In this document: positions 27,696-36,491 of the stretch, piece by piece
How positions within the stretch are numbered: position 1 is the first letter of the stretch
How the letters are laid out: each line of letters begins with the position of its first letter
Source: Gammaproteobacteria bacterium
GTDB taxonomy: Bacteria; Pseudomonadota; Gammaproteobacteria; SG8-11
NCBI GenBank assembly: GCA_024641505.1
Contig: JAHECY010000019.1
Coordinates: 1 to 49,883 of the forward strand
Direction: 5' to 3'
DNA: 49,883 nt
The notes under the pieces: model-generated
What the model saw: the letters and a program-made list of their open reading frames with translations, nothing else
Databases searched by the model: none
What the model was told of the DNA's origin: nothing
Made by a program: the position numbers and the translations under genes

Positions 27696-29555
27696 ATGAC
27701 TGGCAACCACGTACAAGCGTTGGATTCACCCGAGGCGATCAAGGCCTATCTGAAGGGCCTGCCGACACGGCCCGGTGTGTACCGCATGTATGATAAACAG
27801 GGACACATCCTTTACGTTGGCAAGGCTCGACAACTCAAGAAACGAGTGAGCAGTTATTTTCAGAAACAGGCGCTTGATGGTAAAACAGCGTCCCTGGTGC
27901 GCCAGATCGCGGCAATCGATATTACGGTGACGCACACCGAGACCGAAGCCTTGCTCCTGGAAAATAATCTGATCAAGGAACACAAGCCCCGTTATAACAT
28001 CTTGTTACGCGACGATAAGAGCTATCCGTACATCTTTCTATCAACCGCACACGACTTTCCACGCTTTGGATTTCACCGCGGCGCGAAACGCGAGCGTGGC
28101 AGATATTTCGGACCGTATCCAGGCGCCAGCGGCGTCAGGGAAACATTGTATCTCTTGCAGAAACTGTTTCCGGTTCGACAATGCGAGGACAGCGTATTTA
28201 ACAATCGCTCCCGTCCCTGCTTGCAATACCAGATAAAGCGTTGCAGCGCGCCCTGTGTCGGCTACATCAGTCGGGAGGCTTATGATCAGGATGTGCGTCA
28301 CTCTGTCATGGTGCTGGAAGGACGGGATAACCAGGTTGTCGACGAACTGGTGATGCAAATGGAACGCGCATCCGCATCACAGTTGTTCGAACAAGCTGCA
28401 CATTATCGCGACCAGATAAGCAGCTTGCGTCATGTGCAGGAGAAGCAATATGTAAGTGGTGATCTTGGTGACACTGACATAATCGTGTGTGATCTAAAAG
28501 CGACTATCGCCTGTATTCAGATTTTCTTTATCCGGGGAGGACGCAATCTTGGCAACAAGACATTCTTCCCGGCAAACAGCGGTTCCGCTAATGCCACGGA
28601 AGTGCTTACGGCATTTATCCCTCAGTATTATCTGGGACGTGATCAGCAATTGCAGAAAGATATTCCGCAAAGCATTCTGATAAACCCGGCAATTGGTGAC
28701 GCAGAATCCCTGGCCAACAGTCTTTCAGAAATTGCGGGACATAAAATCAGCTTGCATAATCCCATGCGCGGCGACAAGGTACGTTGGGTCGAAATGGCTG
28801 TTCGTAACCTGCACCTGGCCCTGAACAATAAACTGAATTCTCGTCTCAATATGCAAAAACGGTATGAGGCGCTGCAGGATTGCCTGGGATTGGACCAGTT
28901 GCCGGAGCGCTTGGAATGTTTTGACATCAGTCATACCGGTGGCGAGTCTACAGTAGCTTCCTGTGTAGTGTTTAACGCGGAAGGGCCAATGAAATCGGAC
29001 TATCGTCGCTTCAACATCAAGGAAATCGCCGCCGGCGATGACTATGCCGCCATGCGTCAGGCGCTGGAACGGCGTTATAAGCGACTTATGCAAGGGGAGG
29101 GCAGGTTACCCGACATACTGTTTATCGATGGTGGAAAGGGCCAAGTCGCCCAGGCCCTGCAGGTACTGGGGGAACTGCAGGTGCCAGGTGTAACGATTGT
29201 GGGGGTCGCCAAGGGGAGCGAGCGCCGTCCCGGACTGGAAACGCTCATCCTCGCCCCTGCGAACACCGCGATCACATTGCCCGCTGACTCGCCGGCATTG
29301 CACTTGATTCAACAGATTCGTGACGAAGCACACCGATTTGCGATCACCGGGCATCGCCAGCAACGTAAAAAATCACGGGGTAAATCGCTCCTCGAAGAAA
29401 TCGATGGACTTGGCGCCAAGCGCCGGGCATTATTAATCAAGCAATTCGGAGGTTTACAGGAAATTGCCCGCGCGGGAGTGGAAGATCTGGCGCGCGTCTC
29501 CGGTATTAGCATGGAATTGGCACAACGGATATACGACACCCTTCACGACGACTAA
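27696..29555 (+). CDS. uvrC: Excinuclease ABC subunit UvrC
   Basis: A 619-residue nuclease that makes both incisions in nucleotide excision repair. Domain order: GIY-YIG nuclease (about 20-100, with 'RPGVYRMYD' and 'LYVGKARQLKKRVSSYF'), a Cys-rich region ('RPCLQYQIKRCSAPCVG'), the UVR domain that contacts UvrB (about 205-240), the RNase H-like 3'-terminal nuclease domain with 'FDISHTGGESTVAS' and 'IDGGKGQ', and C-terminal helix-hairpin-helix motifs ('ISMELAQRIYDTL'). The frame is open further upstream to 27351, but that part overlaps the glycosylase gene; the ATG at 27696, just after the glycosylase stop, matches the usual UvrC length (610 in E. coli). pgsA follows without a gap. Confidence 0.97.
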   Translation: MTGNHVQALDSPEAIKAYLKGLPTRPGVYRMYDKQGHILYVGKARQLKKRVSSYFQKQALDGKTASLVRQIAAIDITVTHTETEALLLENNLIKEHKPRYNILLRDDKSYPYIFLSTAHDFPRFGFHRGAKRERGRYFGPYPGASGVRETLYLLQKLFPVRQCEDSVFNNRSRPCLQYQIKRCSAPCVGYISREAYDQDVRHSVMVLEGRDNQVVDELVMQMERASASQLFEQAAHYRDQISSLRHVQEKQYVSGDLGDTDIIVCDLKATIACIQIFFIRGGRNLGNKTFFPANSGSANATEVLTAFIPQYYLGRDQQLQKDIPQSILINPAIGDAESLANSLSEIAGHKISLHNPMRGDKVRWVEMAVRNLHLALNNKLNSRLNMQKRYEALQDCLGLDQLPERLECFDISHTGGESTVASCVVFNAEGPMKSDYRRFNIKEIAAGDDYAAMRQALERRYKRLMQGEGRLPDILFIDGGKGQVAQALQVLGELQVPGVTIVGVAKGSERRPGLETLILAPANTAITLPADSPALHLIQQIRDEAHRFAITGHRQQRKKSRGKSLLEEIDGLGAKRRALLIKQFGGLQEIARAGVEDLARVSGISMELAQRIYDTLHDD

Positions 29556-30158
29556 ATGCGCAGCGTACTTGATCGAAAGACAGTGCTATACAACATCCCC
29601 AATATCCTGACTCTGTTGCGTATCGCACTTATTCCGGTGTTTGTGGTTTTCTTTTTCACGCCATTCAGCTGGTCCAATATCGCAGCTACGAGTATTTTCG
29701 CATTTGCTGCCATCACTGACTGGCTGGACGGCTATCTCGCCCGGAAGTTGGGACAGTTAACGGCATTCGGCGCGTTTCTCGATCCGGTGGCCGACAAATT
29801 AATGGTCGCTGTCGCCCTGATATTGCTCCTGACCTCAAATCCAACACCCTTCGATAGGTCTTTATTGGCATTGCCGGTGGCGGTCGTGATTGGTCGGGAA
29901 ATCGCTATATCCGCTTTGCGTGAATGGATGGCGGAAGTCGGGGAGCGCACTCAGGTCGCGGTCTCTGTTATCGGTAAAATCAAAACCTCGGCGCAAATGC
30001 TCGCCATTGGATTTCTCCTGTACCACGAACCGTTGGCGGAGCTTCCAACAGCGGAAATCGGCTTCGTCCTGCTTTATCTGGCTGCATTTCTGACACTCTG
30101 GTCAATGCTTATCTACACCAAAGCGGCATGGCCCATCCTTATGGGCAAAAGCAGATAA
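29556..30158 (+). CDS. pgsA: CDP-diacylglycerol-glycerol-3-phosphate 3-phosphatidyltransferase
   Basis: A 200-residue inner-membrane enzyme that forms phosphatidylglycerol phosphate, the committed step to phosphatidylglycerol and cardiolipin. The full CDP-alcohol phosphotransferase motif D-x2-D-G-x2-A-R-x8-G-x3-D-x3-D is visible with D55, D58, G59, A62, R63, G72, D76 and D80. It begins with the family pattern 'NIPNILTLLRIALIPVF' and has several transmembrane segments. The ATG follows the uvrC stop codon directly, so translation is coupled. The uvrC-pgsA-tRNA order is the same as in E. coli. Confidence 0.96.
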   Translation: MRSVLDRKTVLYNIPNILTLLRIALIPVFVVFFFTPFSWSNIAATSIFAFAAITDWLDGYLARKLGQLTAFGAFLDPVADKLMVAVALILLLTSNPTPFDRSLLALPVAVVIGREIAISALREWMAEVGERTQVAVSVIGKIKTSAQMLAIGFLLYHEPLAELPTAEIGFVLLYLAAFLTLWSMLIYTKAAWPILMGKSR

Positions 30159-30185
30159 CCGTTAGTAATTTATGTTATTAACTGC

Positions 30186-30213
30186 TTGACAGGATAAGGG
30201 ATAACACTAAAAT
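30186..30213 (+). promoter_or_regulatory. Sigma-70 promoter of tRNA-Gly (and probably tRNA-Cys)
   Basis: A perfect TTGACA (30186-30191), a 16-bp spacer and TAAAAT (30208-30213), followed by a GC-containing discriminator (AGCGCC). The tRNA starts 20 bp downstream. Confidence 0.8.
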
Positions 30214-30232
30214 AGCGCCTTTATTTGGCCAC

Positions 30233-30308
<76 letters not shown>

Positions 30309-30378
30309 AATTACCCCCTTCCTTTTATCGTTAACTATACGAATCTGCACCTTCTGTGCAGGCAGGGACCCTGTTCAG

Positions 30379-30452
30379 GGCTGAGTGGCAGAGTGGTTAT
30401 GCAGCGGCCTGCAAAGCCGTGTACCTCGGTTCGATTCCGGGCTCAGCCTCCA
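30379..30452 (+). tRNA. tRNA-Cys (anticodon GCA)
   Basis: A 74-nt tRNA with acceptor stem GGCTGAG/CTCAGCC, discriminator T, encoded CCA and anticodon GCA at 30411-30413. It occupies the cysT position. The 294-bp gap to the next tRNA contains only a GGCC-rich hairpin (about 30534-30551) without a T-run. Confidence 0.98.
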
Positions 30453-30722
30453 TATTAATCAACAGGTTGCGTGATATTCCTGAATTGCAGTCATTCAATT
30501 CTGGCGTGTAATAAACAAAAAAACACGCGGTTTACGGCCAGCATGGCCGTCAACATAGATCGCCTAAGTGCTATAAAACACACCGTAACCTTGTACAGTC
30601 GAACCTGACCCACAGCGATCACCCGCTGAGATTCTCAATGACATCTGAAGGAGGCGTGATCACCACCACCAGTTGCCATCATATTTCGTGCGCAACAATA
30701 CCACTTACCTCTTAAATGCAGG

Positions 30723-30746
30723 TATAATCCCGCTCGTTCACTCAAT
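30723..30746 (+). promoter_or_regulatory. Promoter -10 and discriminator of tRNA-Leu
   Basis: A perfect TATAAT (30723-30728) followed by a C/G-rich discriminator (CCCGC), typical of stringently controlled stable RNA promoters. No strong -35 box is found at the right distance. Confidence 0.55.
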
Positions 30747-31054
30747 GCCCGGGTGGCGAAATTGGTAGACGCAAGGGACTTATAATTTGAGCACCCGATT
30801 TGGAAACAGTCGGAGTGAATGGAGTCAAATTCGGGGAACCCTCAGTGCCTAACGGCAGTGGCAATCCCGAGCTAAGCCTGATCAGGAAAGTGTAGAGACT
30901 TGACGGCTCCCACCTAAGTCATCAGTTTGATAGGGTGAAGAGAAAGTCCAGACCCCAAATGTGTTCATGACACACAGCAGCTAAAGCTGTAGCGGGTAAG
31001 AAAATCCCTCGGAGCTTAACCTCCGTGCCGGTTCGATTCCGGCCCCGGGCACCA
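30747..31054 (+). tRNA. tRNA-Leu (anticodon UAA), interrupted by a group I intron
   Basis: The exons are 30747-30781 and 31001-31054, 89 nt in total with encoded CCA. Acceptor stem is GCCCGGG/CCCGGGC with discriminator A. Joined, the anticodon arm reads AGGGA-CTTAAAA-TCCCT, so the anticodon T-A-A is split between T (position 34) and A-A (positions 35-36). A long variable arm (CGGAG/CTCCG) confirms a leucine class II tRNA. The exons resemble E. coli leuZ, which occupies the same place after glyW-cysT. Splicing is needed to make a functional tRNA. Confidence 0.96.
30782..31000 (+). ncRNA. Group I intron in the tRNA-Leu anticodon loop
   Basis: A 219-nt insertion with a group I core. The 5' exon end CUU pairs with an internal guide GAG a few bases inside the intron (U.G at the splice site), as in the Anabaena tRNA-Leu intron. 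P4 can form between TTCGGGG (30830-30836) and TCCCGAG (30865-30871). The R element GTAGAGACTTGACGG and S element AAGTCC give P7 (30897-30901 with 30944-30948). P8 arms CACCT/AGGGTG and a P9-like hairpin AGCTAAAGCT follow. The last base is the conserved terminal G (31000). No homing endonuclease is encoded. It should self-splice using exogenous guanosine; activity is inferred from structure. Confidence 0.93.
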
Positions 31055-31070
31055 ATACTCCATAATTCCG

Positions 31071-32849
31071 TTACGGTACCAGCTCTAGAATAACCCGTCC
31101 AAAACGCAAGTTGTCATTCGCTTTGATATGGCAAGCCTGCTGTTTCTTACCATTGATATAGACGCCATTTAGCGAATCGTTATCGCGGATATACCAGCCA
31201 TCACGTTCTTTGACTATTTCCGCATGCAACGAAGACACTGTTGAGTCTTTTATGACAATATCGTTCTTCAAACTCCGGCCGATGGTCATTCTGTCCTTTG
31301 ACAAACTGAAGGTAATACCACTGACCGGATCCGACAGACCTTGCAATTGGGTTTCCATACGGGGTGCGGGCGGTGTTGCGGGCGCAGCGTACAAACGAGT
31401 TTGCGCAACATCGCGGATCTGGGTTTTGCCGGCGTTCAAACCGAGAATACCGACCCGGAACTCTATAATGTCGATACGCATGACATCACCCTGTTGAATC
31501 GGACCTTTGTCCACTCGTTCACCGTTGATGTACGTGCCGTTGGTGGAACCGAGGTCTGTAAGATGGAGCCGGCCATTGATGACATCCAGTTGCACGTGCC
31601 GACGCGACACTTCAGGGGAGGGAATAACAATATCACACTGCCGATTTCGCCCGATAATTGTCGTTTCTTTCAAATGGTATTCGTTCTGTGGCATCCCTTT
31701 GTGGTCTGTATACAGAAACCACATCGGTTTAAACGACCGTACCATGGTCGCCCCGGAATCCAATACGGCATCGGTTTCGGGGGTATGCGCTGATTTGGCG
31801 CCTAATATACCCGCGACCGGTGGCACCGGCGCCGCGTCGAGGACTTCGGCCAAACCAGAGTTCTGAAAGCCATTATCGGTGTCAGGAGTGACCACGGCGA
31901 ACTCCTCACTGATATGGGTCGCATCCGGGGCCGGGGGTGCCGAGGGAAGCTGTTGTTCTAGAGCATTCGCGGCATGCTTATCAGGACTACCGACTGCGTT
32001 CAGCACTGGACTTTCTTGAGATATTACGCTGACAGGACCTGTGGATACTCCAATATGCTCAACCAGTTGCCGCACGAAAACACTGTCCGAAGCTGGCGTT
32101 GCGGACGAAGGCACGCCAGTGCCGGAATCAAGAATAATGGTTTCCAAACCGGCCACCAGGGGGTCCGCTTGGGCGGGAGCCGGTGTGGCTATCTGTCTCT
32201 TGGCCGACGCTTTCTCCGGCATTGCCAAATCATGATCCACTTCCGTTGCGGTAGATAAAATCTTTTGGGGTTTCAGGTCTGCGCCAGGTGATTTTAAAAT
32301 AACTGTTTCATCTTCTGTTTTGCGTACTCCGGGGGGCAGCTTCTTTTCTTTGGGGGGCACTCGCTTCCCCATCGGTGGCTTTTTATCATCGCCCAACACC
32401 AGCTTACGCTTCTCCAAGTCCTTTCTCACCTCTACGAGAAGGGCATGGTAGGAATCATTAAACCGACGTAGTTGATCCGGCTTCCACGTGGCAGTGAGAT
32501 CAAATTCTGTTTTAAAAAAAGTGCTGGATATCAGCTGATAATTACGATCTATTTCCTCCACCGTGGCACCCCGGCGTAATCCTAATATCCGGTATTTATC
32601 CTCTGCAGGAATGAGTGCATTCTGTATGAAATAAGCGGTGGCGTTAAACAATTCAAAGGGCTCATGTTTGACATGATAGCGCTTTATGGCTTCAGCGCGG
32701 GCATTGGCTTCGGCACCCGCCAATTCCAGCAAGTCTCCCGTATGTAACGTCAACGGGGCTTTAAGATCCGCCAAGTCTGGATACTTTGCCAGGGATTTAT
32801 GCGTGTAAACAGTAAGGGCGATATCGAAAATATCTTCATCTTTCTTCAT
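31071..32849 (-). CDS. J-like domain protein with two C-terminal FHA domains
   Basis: A 592-residue cytosolic protein. Residues about 80-150 resemble a DnaJ J-domain ('DKYRILGLRRGATVEEIDRNY') but the HPD tripeptide needed to stimulate DnaK is absent. A long, Pro/Ala/Asp-rich linker (about 165-370) carries several Thr-rich sites such as 'ETVILK'. Two FHA domains follow: FHA1 (about 376-470) with 'GRNRQCDIVI', 'SRRHV' and 'STNGTYING', and FHA2 (about 507-592) with 'GRSLKNDIVI', 'SSLHAEI' and 'SLNGVYING'. FHA domains bind phosphothreonine peptides, so a Ser/Thr kinase partner is likely elsewhere in the genome. It ends 16 bp from the convergent tRNA-Leu gene. A GGAGG sequence lies about 13 bp before the ATG, farther than usual. 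Confidence 0.88.
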   Translation of the reverse strand: MKKDEDIFDIALTVYTHKSLAKYPDLADLKAPLTLHTGDLLELAGAEANARAEAIKRYHVKHEPFELFNATAYFIQNALIPAEDKYRILGLRRGATVEEIDRNYQLISSTFFKTEFDLTATWKPDQLRRFNDSYHALLVEVRKDLEKRKLVLGDDKKPPMGKRVPPKEKKLPPGVRKTEDETVILKSPGADLKPQKILSTATEVDHDLAMPEKASAKRQIATPAPAQADPLVAGLETIILDSGTGVPSSATPASDSVFVRQLVEHIGVSTGPVSVISQESPVLNAVGSPDKHAANALEQQLPSAPPAPDATHISEEFAVVTPDTDNGFQNSGLAEVLDAAPVPPVAGILGAKSAHTPETDAVLDSGATMVRSFKPMWFLYTDHKGMPQNEYHLKETTIIGRNRQCDIVIPSPEVSRRHVQLDVINGRLHLTDLGSTNGTYINGERVDKGPIQQGDVMRIDIIEFRVGILGLNAGKTQIRDVAQTRLYAAPATPPAPRMETQLQGLSDPVSGITFSLSKDRMTIGRSLKNDIVIKDSTVSSLHAEIVKERDGWYIRDNDSLNGVYINGKKQQACHIKANDNLRFGRVILELVP

Positions 32850-33271
32850 AGCTACCGGTTAACCTCCAGAACTATGTACGTTGCTCATGCGCAAACTGGC
32901 TTTAATGCACGTCAGTCTAACGACCAATAGCCCCAATCCCAGGGAATAATTGTGCATCATTTTGTGAATAGTAACGTATAACATAATAAAAGGCTGCAGC
33001 ATGTAATATGTCGGTTATTTCGATATCACAATAAAATATAACAAGATTTTTAATAGAACAAAAATATACATTACTAATGTAGAGGTATAAAATATCTTCC
33101 ATATCAGGGTATTCTGGTCGGAAATTTCCCGCTATTTAGTTCCATCTAATTTAAAAACATATTAATATGAAAAAGTTGGAACCTGATTCAAACAAATTCA
33201 CCGGAAATGTTGCCCAATTGGCCGATAATTATAATACAACATAAGCTGACCACGCAGTCTTCGGGAGTTCC
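32850..33271. other. AT-rich divergent intergenic region
   Basis: About 420 bp between the divergent FHA and HD-GYP genes. The right half is very AT-rich and shows no conserved gene; a 61-codon minus-strand frame (32917-33102) has no ribosome-binding site and low-complexity content. Promoters for both neighbours must lie here. Confidence 0.5.
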
Positions 33272-34378
33272 ATGACAACTAATGTCAAACACTTAGATGC
33301 CAATATCCTGATCGTTGACGATCAGCCAACCAATGTGAAATTGTTGCAACGCATGCTGGAAGGCAGCGGCTTCAACAATATTTCGACCACTACCGACTCC
33401 CGCGAAGTCTCCGCTCTCTATCAGAATAACCGGTTTGACCTTGTGCTCCTGGACATCAACATGCCCCACCTGAATGGATTTGAAGTGATGGCGGAACTGG
33501 CTGCAGTTGAACGGGATTCCTACTTGCCAATTCTGGTATTGACGGCACAAACCGATAACGAGACTCGTTTACGAGCGCTGGATCTGGGTGCCAAAGATTT
33601 TCTGACCAAACCGTTTGACCGCGTTGAAGTATTGACCCGGATACGTAATATGCTGGAAGTGCGATTGTTACACAATCAGGTTCGTGACCAGAACAAAATT
33701 CTCGAAGAAAAAGTGCAAATTCGCACCAAAGAACTGCTCGATACACGCCTGGAAATTATCCGCCGCCTGGGCCGTGCGGCGGAATACCGTGACAACGAAA
33801 CCGGCTTTCACATTATACGAATGAGTAAGTTCGCCCAGTCTATTGGCAGGTCTTATGGCATGAGTGATTACGATGCCGAAATTCTGTTACATGCCAGCCC
33901 AATGCACGACATTGGCAAAATCGGCATCCCGGACCGTATTCTCCTCAAACCTGGCCAGTTGAATGAGGAGGAATGGGAGATTATGAAAACCCATGCCATC
34001 ATCGGTGCCGAAATATTGTCCGGACACAATTCGGATCTCATTGAAACTGCGCGTATCATCGCGCTCACCCACCATGAACGCTGGGATGGCACAGGCTATC
34101 CCAATAAACTAGCCGGAAAAGATATTCCCTTGGTCGGCCGAATCGTTGCCATATGCGATGTATTTGATGCACTAACTTCGGAACGGCCGTACAAACGTCC
34201 CTGGAGCATCGAAGAAGCGCTGAAGTATATCGAAGAAAACGCCGGCAAGCATTTTGATCCAGACGTCGTTACGATATTCCTTCATGTGTTACCGGATATC
34301 CTGAAAGTCAAAGAACAATACGAGGAACCGACGCGCGATTCTGCCGTAGTTTTCCCGATGCAGATCCAAAAGGCTTAG
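33272..34378 (+). CDS. Response regulator with HD-GYP c-di-GMP phosphodiesterase domain
   Basis: A 368-residue RpfG-like protein. The receiver domain (about 8-125) has the acidic 'VDDQ' pair, phospho-acceptor D61 in 'LLDIN', a conserved Thr ('VLTAQ') and Lys ('LTKPF'). A helical linker leads to an HD-GYP domain (about 165-350) with H212-D213 in 'HDIGKIGIPD', 'HHERWDGTGYP' (GYP at 275-277) and 'DVFDALTSERPYK'. It should lower c-di-GMP by hydrolysis when phosphorylated. No histidine kinase lies beside it. The GGDEF-EAL gene downstream and a PilZ gene further on form a local c-di-GMP neighbourhood. Confidence 0.95.
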   Translation: MTTNVKHLDANILIVDDQPTNVKLLQRMLEGSGFNNISTTTDSREVSALYQNNRFDLVLLDINMPHLNGFEVMAELAAVERDSYLPILVLTAQTDNETRLRALDLGAKDFLTKPFDRVEVLTRIRNMLEVRLLHNQVRDQNKILEEKVQIRTKELLDTRLEIIRRLGRAAEYRDNETGFHIIRMSKFAQSIGRSYGMSDYDAEILLHASPMHDIGKIGIPDRILLKPGQLNEEEWEIMKTHAIIGAEILSGHNSDLIETARIIALTHHERWDGTGYPNKLAGKDIPLVGRIVAICDVFDALTSERPYKRPWSIEEALKYIEENAGKHFDPDVVTIFLHVLPDILKVKEQYEEPTRDSAVVFPMQIQKA

Positions 34379-34520
34379 TCTTCATCTGCAACACGTCGAC
34401 AAGATTGAAATATTGTTGTCCGCTTGGTCCATCCACCGCCCGTACCGCATCAAACGAAAAAAGTTTACGTACCAACCGGTCAAGCATTCCCTCAATTCCG
34501 TGAAAAAAGTACAGTTCCAT
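34308..34520 (-). CDS. Possible small hypothetical protein
   Basis: A 70-codon frame opposite the gap between the HD-GYP and GGDEF-EAL genes, overlapping the 3' end of the former by 71 bp. The first ~45 residues have a normal amino-acid mix ('HGIEGMLDRLVRKLF'), but there is no good ribosome-binding site and no family is recognised. It could be non-coding. The rest of the 34379-34720 gap shows no other gene. Confidence 0.3.
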   Translation of the reverse strand: MELYFFHGIEGMLDRLVRKLFSFDAVRAVDGPSGQQYFNLVDVLQMKTKPFGSASGKLRQNRASVPRIVL

Positions 34521-34720
34521 ACCATTGCGTCCGTCTTATTCAAAATTATGATAGCGACGACTAATCGTCCCTGCATTATTAAATAATGAATGTCGTCAAT
34601 TAGAGATCAGCCGTCATATCGGGTAAATATCGAAAAAAACCGCTGATTTCTTCTTAAGGTTTAAACGACCCCTGTCGATACCCCTAAAGTACTTCATTTC
34701 TATGTGAAAAGTGGGATATC

Positions 34721-36469
34721 ATGACGCCAATATCGGAGCTGCCCCTGCTGATAATCGCTGGCGACCATGATGACCGTCGGTATGTTCGACAGACCTTTAG
34801 CCAGGAAGCGTCAGTAAATCTGCCCATCAGACACTGCCCGGATTTCGAAACAGCAGCGAAACTTCTTGTTCAGCAATCGTTTTCCGCGGTGTTGCTATGC
34901 GCATCAAGCGCTGGCGTCGAAAACACTCTCTATATGTTAAACCAGATCCTCCATCTCGCGCCGCAATTGGCCGTGCTTATCCTCGCCAGCGCAAGTAACG
35001 AGGAGTTAGCCGTCACTGCGTTACGTCAGGGCGCCCAGGACTATTTGGTAAAAGGCACGGACGATTCACACCATATGCCGCAAAGGCTTGTCTATGCAAT
35101 GGAACGCAAATCCGTTGAACAGCAATTGCTTTGCAAAGTCCAGTTCGACGGCCTCACAAATCTGCCCACACGTGCCTTGTTCCGTGATCGGTTGAGCCGT
35201 GCCATCGGTAATGCCAAGCGCAATCATAGTGGATTTGCACTGCTGTTCCTTGATCTTGACGACTTCAAATCCATCAATGATTCTCTAGGCCATGACGCAG
35301 GTGATCTCCTGTTGGTTCAAGTTGCAAAACGGTTGCGAACACTGCTACGCGACAGCGACACCGTCGCGCGTTTGGGCGGTGATGAATTCACCATAATTCT
35401 GGATGACCTAACCAATCCTGCATATGCATCAACCATCGCCGAGAAAATACTGGCCGTTATGGCGCACTCATTTGTCATTGACGGACACGAATTGTTTACC
35501 ACCACCAGTATTGGCATTGCAATCTACGAGAACGACTGCGATGAAAATACGTTGCTGAAAAATGCGGACGCCGCGCTCTATAACGCAAAATCCCAAGGCA
35601 GGAGCACCTATCGCTTCTTCGATTCAGATATGAATATATGGGCTTCGCGACGTTTGCAAATGGTTACAAGTCTGCGTCATGCGGTAAATCGTCGTGAATT
35701 CCTGCTATGCTACCAACCCCAGGTGGACCTGAAAACCGGGGAAGTTATCGGCATGGAAGCATTGCTACGATGGAATAATCCAAAGCTTGGCACCATTTCA
35801 CCCGCGCAATTCATTCCCCTGCTGGAAGAAACAGGCTTGGTTGTCGAAGTGGGGAAGTGGGTATTGGCCAGCGCTTGCAAGTTCAATAAGTCACTGCAAC
35901 GCCTTGGTTTTCCGCCCATGCGTGTGGGCGTGAACCTGTCGCCACGTCAGTTCATGCAAACTGATCTTCCGGGAATGGTATGTGACATCCTGATGGACAG
36001 TAAATTACACGCGCAATACCTGCTCCTGGAAATTACGGAAAACATGCTGGTGGACAGCGTGGAAAAAGCCGTGGGCATTCTCCAGGCGTTGCAGACTATC
36101 GGGGTACATCTGGCATTGGATGATTTCGGTACGGGTTATTCATCGCTAAACTATCTGAAACGATTACCCTTGCATTGTATTAAACTGGATCGTTCATTCG
36201 TTCAAAATGTAAATTCCGCCAGTCAGGATGCCGCAATCGTAAAGGCGATTATCGAGATCGGACGCAGCATGCACATGCAGGTAGTCGCCGAAGGCGTGGA
36301 AACGAAGGAACAACAACATTTTCTGGAAACACATGGATGCGACATGGCCCAAGGATATTTATTCGGACATCCCATGCAAGAAAAAGACTTTGTTATATGG
36401 TTGCGCAACCACAGGGATCGGTTAGTGGAGCAAAATCGCAGCATCGGAGACGGCACCAGCGGCGGATAA
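34721..36469 (+). CDS. GGDEF-EAL protein with degenerate receiver domain
   Basis: A 582-residue c-di-GMP enzyme. The N-terminal part (about 8-125) has the receiver fold pattern and the end 'GAQDYLVKG', but the phospho-acceptor Asp is missing (the strand reads 'AVLLCASS'), so it is a pseudo-receiver. The GGDEF domain (about 135-305) has an intact G219-G-D-E-F active site, so cyclase activity is possible. The EAL domain (about 320-570) has E346 in 'EALLRW', 'LLEITEN', 'DDFGTGYSS' and 'EGVET', all expected for phosphodiesterase activity. It could therefore be bifunctional. Its stop codon is in a perfect inverted repeat shared with the convergent GspB gene, 4 bp away. Confidence 0.93.
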   Translation: MTPISELPLLIIAGDHDDRRYVRQTFSQEASVNLPIRHCPDFETAAKLLVQQSFSAVLLCASSAGVENTLYMLNQILHLAPQLAVLILASASNEELAVTALRQGAQDYLVKGTDDSHHMPQRLVYAMERKSVEQQLLCKVQFDGLTNLPTRALFRDRLSRAIGNAKRNHSGFALLFLDLDDFKSINDSLGHDAGDLLLVQVAKRLRTLLRDSDTVARLGGDEFTIILDDLTNPAYASTIAEKILAVMAHSFVIDGHELFTTTSIGIAIYENDCDENTLLKNADAALYNAKSQGRSTYRFFDSDMNIWASRRLQMVTSLRHAVNRREFLLCYQPQVDLKTGEVIGMEALLRWNNPKLGTISPAQFIPLLEETGLVVEVGKWVLASACKFNKSLQRLGFPPMRVGVNLSPRQFMQTDLPGMVCDILMDSKLHAQYLLLEITENMLVDSVEKAVGILQALQTIGVHLALDDFGTGYSSLNYLKRLPLHCIKLDRSFVQNVNSASQDAAIVKAIIEIGRSMHMQVVAEGVETKEQQHFLETHGCDMAQGYLFGHPMQEKDFVIWLRNHRDRLVEQNRSIGDGTSGG

Positions 36470-36491
36470 ATACCTACTGTGTATTTATCCG
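36463..36491. terminator. Shared hairpin over two convergent stop codons
   Basis: A perfect 11-bp inverted repeat CGGATAAATAC/GTATTTATCCG (36463-36473, 36481-36491) with a 7-nt loop. It contains the TAA of the GGDEF-EAL gene and abuts the TAG of gspB. There is no T-run, so it may act as a bidirectional 3'-end stabiliser or weak terminator. Confidence 0.45.

Noticed and set aside
30747-31054. Reading the interrupted tRNA-Leu as a tRNA pseudogene or a tmRNA-like RNA
   Set aside because: Both exons are intact and pair fully, the break is at the exact anticodon position known for group I introns, and the insert has the core elements.
32917-33102. A 61-codon minus-strand frame in the gap before the HD-GYP gene
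   Set aside because: Very AT-rich, no ribosome-binding site and Ile/Tyr-rich composition typical of non-coding AT-rich DNA.
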